From assembly GCA_008828725.1 (NCBI GenBank), contig MEHQ01003939.1, positions 99,692 to 163,691 of the forward strand: a stretch of DNA of 64,000 nucleotides, given 5' to 3'. A program made the position numbers and the translations under genes. The DNA comes from Saccharina japonica. Taxonomy: Eukaryota; Sar; Phaeophyceae; Laminariales; Laminariaceae. The notes beneath the pieces are model-generated. The model was not told the origin of the DNA, did no database searches, and saw only the letters and a program-made list of their open reading frames with translations. Below, piece by piece: positions 55,498-64,000 of the stretch (position 1 is the stretch's first letter; each line of letters starts with the position of its first letter).

Positions 55498-56798
55498 CGG
55501 GTCGTTCCGCCCGCTACGTTCGCTCATCAAGGACACGACAGAATGTGAAATACAGTCAGAGGTGGCATATAAAGTAAGGAGAAAAAGGCGACTTGCAAAT
55601 GCCAAGAGCTCCATGCTCCAGGACAACAAAGCTGTATGTTCGGAAGAGAAAGCACAGCAACACGGCTCACAGCACGGTGCTGTGCTGCCTGCTGTGGGTG
55701 TGATTTGTGCCTTTTTCGGGACTATGCGTGGTAGTAAACAACAACAGTAGTATGGTGTGACGAACAACAGATCGATAACTACAGCAACAGCAACGACAAC
55801 AAAAACCAACCCACGCACCCACACACCCACCCACCCATTCACCCAACATGTGCTACAGCAGCACAGCAGTACGCCGAACTATAGGCCAGAGGGGGGCCGG
55901 TATAGCGGACAAAAATAAAATGCCGGCATCGATGCAGAGCCCTGGTAGCACTATGCCGGCACCCACGCGGAGCCCTTGTATCGGACATAAAAACAAATTA
56001 AACACATTATTTTTCCTGTTTTTGTTTTTCGGATCTTATGTATTGAAATTAGTGTAAGAACGGCTAACTCGCCCAGTTTTGGGTCGTTTTCGATTCTGAC
56101 ACGAAGTCTGGAGATCCATTTTATTTCACATTTTTGGACTCCTTGAAAAAATGTAAATTGATTTAGTGTGGAAAAACAATATCTTGAAATTCGTGTGGAA
56201 AAATATCTTGAAATTAGTCTGGGTATTTTTGCTTGATTTTAGTGTAGGGATTAGCAAGTAATACAAGGAAGCGGTATGGAGGCGGTGTCAAAGTGGGAGG
56301 CCTGAGAGGCCAGGGACGGGTCGACCCGAAAAGGGAATAAATCCAAGAACTCAAGGATCGTACGAGTAGAAGCGCGAATTATCTGTCGTGTACTCTCTGC
56401 GCAGCAGGTCCTTATAATCAAGTGAAAAAACAGGGACAAATGTAAGTAAGTCTATGTATCGTATACATAATACGTACAGCAGTATGTACGTATATCATAT
56501 GTACGTAATGTGTCAACTTACCTGATCCGTGGATCGTGACCCAGTTCTTATTTTGTACTTTAGTGTTTGTCCGCTATTATACCGGCCCCGCCCTGGCATG
56601 GTTCGGGGTACCACTATTAATAGTATGTACGTAATACAAGTGTTCTGAAACCGTCGATTTTTCGTTGTTTTCGTGATAACTGCTAATAAGTGGACCACCT
56701 CTTATAGGCAGAAAATAAGAGCAGAAGTACGAGTATCCGCCTTTGCTTTTCACTACGGGCGATCAGGAAGCAAACATTCGGTCGGATAGTTTTCGCGT
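55498..56798. other. Region without a recognised gene
   Basis: It includes a CAACAGCAACGACAAC-type A/C-rich stretch (55,780-55,850), a GCCGGC-rich patch (55,895-55,985) sharing CGGAGCCCTTGTAT with 8,190, and AT-rich sequence to 56,250 with the word TTGAAATTAGTGT(A/G) repeated near 56,043 and 56,185. CTATTAATAG lies at 56,614. Confidence 0.35.
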
Positions 56799-57476
56799 TC
56801 ACAGCAGAAAAATCGTTGTTCCTATACCGTGCTGGTCCTGCCCCAATTCCTCCTTCAATTCCAACTCCTCCACCAGTTCCATCTCCCTCACCATATCCTT
56901 CTCCCGCACCAAAATCGTACCCCTTTTTCCATCCTGCTCCTCCTGCTCATCAACCACCAGCTCCGTTACCTCCATTACTGGCTCCATTTCCTGCTCCTCC
57001 TGCTTATCACCTATCTCGACGCACGTAGACGTCCGGACTTGTTGTCGCTGTTGCTGTTGCTGGGGCTCCTCTCGGGATGCATTGCTCGCTTTCTCTAGCA
57101 CTGGATTGGCGGTGGTGGGGTTCATGCTGTTGCTAGGCTCCTTGTCCTGGGCTTGCGTACCCTCCTTCCTTCCTGCCTCATCTAGTGCACTTCGTGCGGG
57201 TGCGTACCCCCTGGCTAATAGCTGCTGATCAACGTGTCTCTCGATGGCTTGTTGCTGTTCTTTTATAGCGAGCGAATGAAAATTCGATACATCCACACCA
57301 CACATCTGCTCCTCCTGCTGTTTTGCTGCTGCTGCTGCTACTTCCTGTAGCTCCCGCCATTCCTGGGCGGTCCACTTCCTCGACCCTGTGTCTGTCTTCT
57401 CGCGGTGTCTGTTCTCCTGGGCGATGATGTTGGATATCCAGGGGAGCTCCTCCCCAACGATCTCAAAACCCACCAT
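56799..57476 (-). CDS. Hypothetical Glu/Gln-rich coiled-coil protein
   Basis: From the ATG at 57,476 this encodes about 225 residues (frame open 24 codons further without an ATG). The start is non-repetitive (MVGFEIVGEELPWISNII), followed by a helical segment (WTAQEWRELQEVAAAAAKQQ), a Gln-rich helix (IKEQQQAIERHVDQQLLARG), a polyGln tract and a strongly acidic Glu-rich end with alternating Val/Met/Leu. Similar in style to the ORF at 42,342-42,893 but not alignable by eye. No catalytic motif is visible. Confidence 0.4.
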   Translation of the reverse strand: MVGFEIVGEELPWISNIIAQENRHREKTDTGSRKWTAQEWRELQEVAAAAAKQQEEQMCGVDVSNFHSLAIKEQQQAIERHVDQQLLARGYAPARSALDEAGRKEGTQAQDKEPSNSMNPTTANPVLEKASNASREEPQQQQQRQQVRTSTCVEIGDKQEEQEMEPVMEVTELVVDEQEEQDGKRGTILVREKDMVREMELVEELELKEELGQDQHGIGTTIFLL

Positions 57477-57644
57477 GGTGCTGCACCCCGTGCCCGAGCT
57501 ACCGGGACTATGGTCAGAAACGCTAGCGTAAGGGGACAGCTCGCGCACCGGGTGCTTGGCACAGCCTTGCTCACGGAGAGCGGTGCTGGGGTTGTCGCGG
57601 CGCCATCAGGCGGTGGAGAGAGATAAGAAAAATGTGGTATATAT

Positions 57645-57700
57645 TATAAGGTTCCCCTTCGGGATGTTGGTCACTTGACATCCCGGGGGTGTCGCAAGTT
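57645..57700 (+). repeat. Dispersed repeat shared with the palindrome-1 centre
   Basis: AAGGTTCCCCTTCGGGATGT, then GACATCCCGGGGGTGTCGCA matches 11,113-11,172 (AAGGCTCCCCTTCGGGATTG, then GGGGTGTCGCAAGCTGA) with about 80 percent identity. Within each, GGGAT and ATCCC can pair as a stem. It could be the terminus of the YR element, since at 11.1 kb it lies just upstream of the YR fragment. Confidence 0.55.
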
Positions 57701-58989
57701 GAAAATAGATCGCGCATGCTTCATAGTTCCCTTTTTGGAGCAAACATCGAAATCACGATCTGCGACATTTTTTTCGTCGTGGCTATGCTATGCTGTTTTG
57801 TAGTAAATGCGCCTGATAGATGTACTTCGTTCGTGTGTAATCCACACGCAACCCAACGGCATATCCAAAAACTGGTATAAGGGCCTATATACAGCTGACA
57901 CTGCTGCGTACACCGATTGTGGCCAGCACGCGGCTCCCATAGGCATCCACTGGCCGCTGGGGAACGAGCAGCACATGGTGACCTCGAAACCTCGAGGAAA
58001 AGGCGGCACGGCGCAAACAACAACCCAGCAAAATATCCTGAAAATCAGGGCGAGGCCGGGCAAACGACCTGAGGTTTTGCTGGAATGGCATACATCAAAC
58101 ATACACACACGCATACACAACGAGAGACAGAACACAGCAAAACAGTGCTTCGTAGCTGTCACAACTAGCCTGCTGGGTCCCCCCTGCTACTCGTAGCTGT
58201 CCCGCGCACACTGCGGGGTCTGCAGCTTCTTCGGCTGTAGTAGTACTGCTGTGCTGTGCTGTTCGACAAACGGCGCCTTGGCTGCTTCGCAGTTTGTAGC
58301 CTAGACTACTGTGGAGACATGTATCCGTAAAGTACAGCAGTACCAAAATACTCGTGTTCGTATGTATGTAGATCAGTCTATCGTTGGAAAATAGAGAGAG
58401 GTCGTAGGTATGGTACTTCAAAGTCTGCATGCTGGTACATATATACGTGCTCGTAGATCTGTGTTTTTGTACTCTACGTAGATTCCTAAATATTGGAACG
58501 AAATTATAAATTTACATAAATTTTTCAAGCGTGTCGTACAACTGCTACTACTGCTGTACGCAGCCCAGACAGAGCAGACGCATGCAACATGGTATCAACT
58601 ACTGCTGCACGACGCTTGATGCGCGCCTCGTTCGATGTCGGTGTGGTCCTTGTTTTCTCGTGCGTGGTGCGTGCTTTGTGTGTTTCGTTCATGCTACGGG
58701 TCAAAAACGAACCATCAAAGTTCATACCCGGGGATGAAAAAACAATCGTATGACAGGTTGTTCAGGGTAGTTGCGAGGCGGTGTCAAGTCGGAACGCCTC
58801 CCCTGAGTTATTTCCAGGGTTTGCGACTTTGAAGGCCCAGAGCACGCCCCGCGGGCCTCGGCCAGGACCCGCACTTGCGCCGTGGTGTACATGCGGCCTC
58901 CCTGCGTGCCCCGCAGCCGACAGCGCGAGAAAAGACCCGCGGCCGGAGATGAAAAGTGAAAGTATTCCGGGAAAATGTCAATTTGGTAC
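57701..58989. other. Region without a recognised gene
   Basis: Overlapping frames on both strands at 57.7-58.2 kb (for example 57,807-58,196) and at 58.5-59.0 kb show no family resemblance. CTGCTGTAC-type words cluster at 58,225-58,345 and 58,540. Confidence 0.35.
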
Positions 58990-59190
58990 CTAGACATATT
59001 TAAAAAAATTTAAAAACAACAGCTGTGAGCTCGAGGATTTCGTCTAAGCTCATCTTTGCTAGCTGAGTGTAATACTTCGATCGCGCGTACTTACGAATTG
59101 TATATGTCCTCATGTAGGATGGACATCCCGTATGAGGGGGACACAATCTGAGGCTGTAGAATTCAGGAAGTGTGTGTCTATTTGTGGGGG
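58990..59190 (-). repeat. Inverted copy of the promoter-like unit and arm end
   Basis: Read on the minus strand this segment runs CAAATAGACACACACTTCCT, GAATTCTACAGCCTCAGATT, CATGAGGACATATACAA and GATCGAAGTATTACACTCAG, then CGAGCTCACAGCTGTTG, in the same order as 22,728-22,910. It therefore includes both the end of the palindrome-1 arm and the start of the array, showing that this boundary exists at a second locus. Confidence 0.7.
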
Positions 59191-59825
59191 GAGAAATAAT
59201 TAAAGTTAAATTAAAATTAAAATTAAACAGTCTAAAATAAACGTACCAGGTATACTATAGTGTTCCGACGAGTTGACGTGATAGAGTGGGACTACTATTT
59301 GTAGCTATGTATGGTATATAAGAAGAGGTGTGCGAGGACAGGTTATGGAGTAAAACTTAAAAGCACCTGGATGAATTTAATTACTGTAATTAGTGATTTG
59401 GGTTTTGAATAGTGTGCATTATTTATTTGTACCTATAAGGTATCTTTAGTGGAAATTAGTAGGTAGGGGAACCTTTTATCCTTTATACCTGTTAAGGGGG
59501 GGGGGGGGGGCACAGAGACAGGGGTATGAACCAACCAACCATGTTGACAGGAGGTATGTTAAAATCTAGTATGAACTTTTAGGGGTTTTCGGGGTGAAAT
59601 GTTTGTAAAAGTAAATAGTGGTCAATCAGACGATTTTATTGTAATAGCAGTACTATATTTTGCAGTATGTTGCAGTGAGAGCAAGGGGGCCGCAGTTCCC
59701 CTCGACTCTGTAAGACCCTCGAAATCAGGCCAAACACAATTATATGCAACCCATCCTGGGAAACGTAATTACTGGATCAATCTCCGTAGATGAATTGCAG
59801 TGACACAAATCAGATACTTGTACTA
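59191..59825. other. AT-rich region with a G run
   Basis: It carries AATTAAA repeats near 59,205, ACCAGGTATAC near 59,246, and a run of about 16 G at 59,497. No gene is seen. The first 60 bases may be diverged palindrome-1 end sequence (compare positions 1-115). Confidence 0.35.
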
Positions 59826-60625
59826 CAGGGGTCCGCATCTGAGTTTTCCCGAAAATTATGAAAAGTTGAATTTTTGTTTTTCGTAGAATCACAAATGAAA
59901 ACGAACAGCCCATAATGAAGATACGTTTCAAAACCAAAGGCATTTTGCCCCACCGATTCGTATGACGAAACAGAAGGCATGCTCGGTGACACAAGAAACT
60001 GGAGCTACCTTCTACCCAATGCCGGCGTCATTTGACCCCTTGTGGCCGGCACACTGCTCTCCGATCTGCCGGCAAGGCTTGCGTCTCCGAGCTGCTGCAA
60101 ATCTGCAAATCGCTCGTCCCGAGTACGCCCTCTAACAAAATTAATGGGGCTCGAGCCAGCATCCTAGCCCAACGAAACCAAGGAAATTGAGCCCGCGAAC
60201 GATACAAGCAACGAAATTGGAAACGGCCGACGTTACAATGACCCTGTGGGTTGTGGCGTGCATGTCAACCTTGGTTTCGTTGGGCTAAGATGCTGGCTCG
60301 AGCCCCATTATTTTTGTTAGAGGGCGTACTCGGGACGAGCGATTTGCAGATTTGCAGCAGCTCGGAGACACAAGCCTTGCCGGCAGATCCGAGAGCATTG
60401 TGCCGGCCACAAGAGCTCAAATGACACCGGCATCGGGTAGAAAGGAGCTCCAGTTCCTTGTGTTTCCGAGCATGCCTTCTGTTTCGTCATACGAATCGGT
60501 GGGCAAAATACCTTTGGTTTTGAAACGTATCTTCATTCTGGGCTGTTCGTTTTCATTTGTGATTCTACGATTTTTTTTTTTTTTACTTTTCATAGTTTTT
60601 GGGAAAAGTCACATGCGGACCCCTG
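59826..60625. mobile_element. Fold-back element FB, loop-less derivative
   Basis: The ends are CAGGGGTCCGCATCTGAGTT and the reverse complement CATGCGGACCCCTG. The inverted arms are about 357 bp each (59,826-60,182 and 60,269-60,625) with only about 86 bp between, lacking the ORF loop of the copy at 40,896-42,309. The arms are about 95 percent identical to each other. Flanking bases (TTGTACTA and TCATAAGG) do not form an obvious target duplication. Confidence 0.85.
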
Positions 60626-60739
60626 TCATAAGGGAGAGAGAAAAGAAGGGCGAAGATAATAAATGGGATGGACAAAAAAAAACGAAAAAAAAACAAAACA
60701 ATCTACTTCGCTGCAGTGCAGTATGCAGAGAAGGGTACA

Positions 60740-60870
60740 CATATGTTATACTCGTACCCGCACGGAACTTGTGTGAGTTCTGTACGCCGGTGTCACAATA
60801 CCCGGAACTTCTGTGAGTTCTGCAACACTTTCATACCCGTACCCGGAACTTCTGTAAGTTGTTGTAAGAC
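60740..60870 (+). repeat. Short tandem repeat, CCCGGAACTT unit
   Basis: Three to four units of ACCCG(C/G)(A/C)ACGGAACTT-type sequence followed by TGTGAGTTCTG, period about 40-45 bp, with ATACCCGTACCC between the later ones. It lies just right of the FB derivative. Frames across it are repetitive. Confidence 0.6.
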
Positions 60871-61832
60871 TCCCATACCCGTACCCTATATCCACAAACT
60901 CTACAGAACATAACCTTGCACAGATGCTCCGAGAACCTTGGAGTAATGTAAGGAGTATTGGAGATAAAATACTTCAGGTACTTCGTGTACTCGGAGTATT
61001 TCGGGGTTCGATACTCCGGGATACTGCTCGTGTTGGTTTTGCCCCGAGCGAGATTAGTTTCAAAGTATTTTACTAGTATCGGTCCCTTAGCAGTACCACA
61101 GGCAAGCGCAAACACCATCGCAAGCGAGCAGCAGAGAGAGTGCCTCCATGAGCTCACCAGCCCATAAAGACAAAATAGCAAATAACACATCATCTGCCAA
61201 TAATAGCCCGAACCGACTCAAAGCCCGACACATAACTGTCATACACAGGATCTCCAACGAACACCCTCCTGAATTATTTACATGACAGTGTCGACATGTC
61301 GAAATAGGTAGACTCAAAACCCTCATCACAAAACAAACAAAATGGCAAGAGGAAACTCATCATCTTCACGAGCAAAAATCTCTTCCATACTTCCACTTCC
61401 ATCTACTGCAATCGAATGAGACTACAACAGCCGCGTCACGACGTAAAAACTAACGAAAAATATAAGGCCATAAATCGCAAGGTCTCCCGGACAAAATCTC
61501 TTCGTCCGCTACTACCGTATTTGGCACAAGACCCTAACAAACGGTAGAGAAAGCGAGATAGCATTCATTTCCGCAAACTAGAATTTAGTCGACGCTAAAA
61601 ATATCCGAAATAATTGATAGCTCGTGAAACACAGAACCAAACATACTCCCTTTTTGGCTCAATTCACTAGCTTTCACGTTATTCGAATACATACTTCTTA
61701 GTTCCCGAACAAGATCAACCATCCCTCAAGTTCTGGAAAAGCACCTTTCTCCGATGCGAACAACTGTCCGCATAAGTGATACTGGTATTAACAAACCATT
61801 CATGAATAAGCTCACCCTCCTTCATTTTGCAA
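60871..61832. other. Region without a recognised gene
   Basis: Near 60,955-61,030 the sequence is a patchwork of ACTTC/GTACT(C/T)G/AGTATT words with local inverted symmetry. The rest is unremarkable. No YR gene or inverted terminal repeat was found downstream of the RNase H fragment. Confidence 0.4.
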
Positions 61833-62822
61833 TCAATAGTAGACAGACAAAAACAAAGGATACCCGCAAAATCCAATAAAGTCAGTTACTCCCACAATGC
61901 CCCCCCCTCGGCATCTCTTTACCCAAGCTACGGCCGACTCGTTGTCCGCTCTCATTAGAACTGCCTCCCCTCTTCTAGCCGGTCTCTCCCCCCTCATTTC
62001 TATCATCACAAACGCCGTCATGACCATGGCCATCACCTCCAGCAGGTTTATCGAAATCAAATCGTTCACGGCCTTCCCCCCCTTGATCGTTCGTCTCTGG
62101 ACTTCCTCCGGTAAATCGAACCTCCAGTACACTCCTGTCTCCATGCACAGCCCCCCTAGCGCTGACAAAGACGCGTCCGAAAACCATGTCCTACTCGGCA
62201 GCTGCTTAACGAAACTGAAAGACGGCGCTGTTATACTCTCCCCCCTGTATCCCCCTCCCCTCTCCAAGAACCACCTCCACCACCCCACGTCTGCCATGAA
62301 TTCTCGCGACAATCGTAAAACTCCTCTCGTTTCGGCCTGCTTCCTGTGCCTTCCACACGCCCCCCCCCCCCCCCCCCCCCCGGCCCGCTCCACCCCATTA
62401 TGAGGCAGATTAGAACGTCGCAGAAGCCGACGGACGAGGTACCGTCCAGGCCAGATTACAAATGAGGCATGGTGCAACTTCCCCGCTAGTACTAATACTT
62501 CCTTCACCGTTGTCGTTTCCCGTCCCGCCGGCCACTTTGCTACTTGCGCGCGCAAATCGTCGACTTTACGTGCCGGCAGTGCAATGGTCATACCCTCTGT
62601 ATCTATATCGTATCCTAACACCTCCTGCTGCGTTGCCCAACTCGTCACCTTTTTGTGCGATAGCAACGGTTCCTCCCCCTCGCACCGCTCGCCCATAGCC
62701 TCAAAGTGAATCGACGCTAACGATCGTGACAGATCTAGACACCGCCCGCCCCCCTTTTCCCACTGTACCTCTACCGAGATGGCAGCATCCATGAAAAACA
62801 CTACGAAAGCTGTGTCGTTCAC
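61833..62822 (-). pseudogene. DIRS-like reverse transcriptase (end) and RNase H
   Basis: This frame follows 62,833-63,654 after a shift in a C run. It begins with the polymerase motif C position, where FMDAAISVEVQW is found in place of the expected [F/Y]xDD, so the second catalytic Asp appears replaced by Ala. Then comes VLGYDIDTEGMTIALP (thumb region typical of DIRS/Ngaro polymerases), a linker with polyGly, and the RNase H signature: WFSDASLSALGG (Asp), INLLEVMAMV (Glu), LMRADNESAVAWVKR (Asp). Homology ends about 61,890, before the end of RNase H. RNase H degrades template RNA during cDNA synthesis. The copy is frameshifted, truncated and probably dead. Confidence 0.8.
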
Positions 62823-63654
62823 CCCCCCCCCCCTTTGCCGGCCGCACTACACATTCTGCCGGCCAACCGACTACCGGCCGCCCCGTACTCGGTGCTATCG
62901 CTACGTGCTCTACCGCTCTGTCCCCCGCCTGCGAGAATGACGCTGGCGCTCTAGTTGTGTTACACTGCGCATGCTGCATCGCCGCCGATACCACTCTCCA
63001 CCACCCCGGACTACCCCGCCACCCAAACTGCAACCGCAAGTCAACAAAAAGGTACCGACCCAACACGTATCCGAAGGATGCTGCGCCGGCGGGGTCTACC
63101 GGAATCTGCCTGAACGCGTTCTTGACATCCATTTTTTGAATGAGAATCCGTGCTCTGTCCCCAAACTTGACCCTTAAACCGAGAATCCTCTGCAAAACCT
63201 CGTTCATCACGCCCGCCAGTGCACACGCTGGAATCTCATCCCAGTCAGTTGTCGCATTCACCGATCCCCCCTCTACTCCGTCCCTGTGCTCAAAGGTCAT
63301 GTCGTGGATAATTCTGATTTTTTCGCGCTCCTCGACGACCCCTATTGGCGACACCCGCAACCCCGGAATCTGTCCCGCTTGATCCTTGGGGAAAACAATT
63401 GCTCTACCCCATGCCACGTCTGCCACCGCCTTTTTCCACACTGCTTCGTCAAAGTTACTGGCGCTCGAATGGTTCCCGTATTCGAGCTCTTTCGCTAAGT
63501 CTCCACCTGGCAACACGTCGACTGGGACTCCAACTCTCGCGATACGTTTCAAGTGATCGATTCCTGGACATTTATGCTTGTCCCCGAAGAACGCTTCTAC
63601 GCGCTCCGGGTCCATATGGGGTGCGGACAACGATCCGCCCAACCCTCGCACCAC
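62823..63654 (-). pseudogene. DIRS-like reverse transcriptase (N-terminal and palm)
   Basis: Visible polymerase features are VWKKAVADVAWGRAIVFPKD, the DIRS-type IRIIHDMTF block (fingers), MDVKNAFRQIPVDP (motif A with the catalytic Asp) and LRLQFGWRGSPGWWRVVSAA (motif B). The frame then runs into a Gly-rich part made by a C run at 62,821-62,832 and continues out of frame; motif C is in the next frame. There is no ATG at the visible start. The closest recognised group is the YR-encoding DIRS/Ngaro retroelements, based on motif style rather than on an alignment. Confidence 0.85.
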
Positions 63655-64000
63655 TTGCCCGGGAGATTCATCCGCACAGGCGCTGCCCTACCTGATGGCC
63701 GCCCACTTTTCTCCCATGACGAACCCCGCTGGGCCAACTTTACTGCTGTCCCACGGCAACACCGGTATCAAAACGGCGGCGGCGCCGCGCGGTTCCCATG
63801 AGCCAGGCGCGCACCTGGCTGCTCATACTACAGTATGTGTGCGAGCGCGGCCGTCGGCCTTCCGGCCCATATGTCTCGCGAAAAACGGGGGCTTGCCAAT
63901 ACCCCCGGCCCGACTCCCCCCCGACCGCTCCCAGCTCCCTGCAGCCGCACCCCCATCCCCGCCCTCCCCACCCCCGCCCCGCCACCCCCCCCACCCCAAG
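63655..64000. other. GC-rich sequence upstream of the reverse transcriptase
   Basis: The last 110 bp are an impure C-rich run (CCCCCACCCC-type), which is G-rich on the coding strand. No recognisable Gag is visible before the window ends; the frame at 63,740-63,994 (minus) is Gly-rich low complexity. Confidence 0.4.

Noticed and set aside
59826-60625. hAT-type element on the strength of the CAGGG end
   Set aside because: No 8-bp target duplication is visible at any copy and no transposase is present; the end sequence alone is not enough.
61897-62403. A 168-codon plus-strand frame
   Set aside because: It is antisense to the RNase H domain, whose Asp-Glu-Asp signature is clear on the minus strand.
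1-64000. tRNA, rRNA and structured ncRNA genes
   Set aside because: I scanned for conserved rRNA segments and tRNA arm motifs by eye and found none convincing; a covariance-model search would be decisive.

Overview
The window is eukaryotic nuclear DNA that is almost entirely accessory. I see no rRNA, tRNA or housekeeping gene. The eukaryotic signs are a spliceosomal-type intron candidate, TATA-box promoter-like repeats, long CAG/GCN tracts, a Ty1/copia retrotransposon and DIRS-type tyrosine-recombinase (YR) retroelement fragments. Base composition is balanced, with poly-C/G runs. A repeat-rich alga would fit, but the sequence does not settle the organism. Sporadic N calls point to a draft assembly.

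Layout. (1) 1-22,740 is one giant inverted repeat (palindrome 1). Positions x and about 22,740-x pair. The outer 9.4 kb arms are nearly identical and the inner 0.8 kb is clearly diverged. The centre (about 10.26-11.80 kb) holds two head-to-head copies of the catalytic half of a YR, one open and one broken. Each arm carries two tandem-repeat arrays, a 313-bp TIR element and a possible small secreted-protein ORF. (2) 22,744-23,520 is a tandem array whose unit looks like a TATA/initiator core promoter; related units recur near 54.0 and 59.1 kb. (3) 23,712-41,948 is a second, unrelated giant inverted repeat (palindrome 2, centre about 33,052). Its 1.1-kb unpaired centre carries a Gag-like ORF and the N-terminal half of a YR. 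Its inner arms (26.0-32.5 and 33.6-40.1 kb) are nearly identical. Its outer arms are diverged and end inside a fold-back element with TIRs starting AGGGGTCCGCAT, which also occurs complete at 40,896-42,309 and as a loop-less derivative at 59,826-60,625. (4) 42.3-46.7 kb holds a coiled-coil ORF, an LTR and a broken copia element on the minus strand. (5) 46.7-61.8 kb is mostly non-coding, with a few unassigned ORFs (277, 249 and 137 codons as open frames) and dispersed repeats. (6) 61.8-63.7 kb holds a frameshifted DIRS-like reverse transcriptase/RNase H on the minus strand, running towards the window edge.

The most unusual feature is that two unrelated multi-kilobase palindromes both have YR-retroelement sequence at their centre, and the YR gene is split at about the same codon in each: palindrome 2 has the part before the first catalytic arginine, palindrome 1 the part from it onward. 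Together with the RT/RNase H at the right edge, the window holds pieces of every core DIRS module, none intact. No gene here can be given a host function with confidence.
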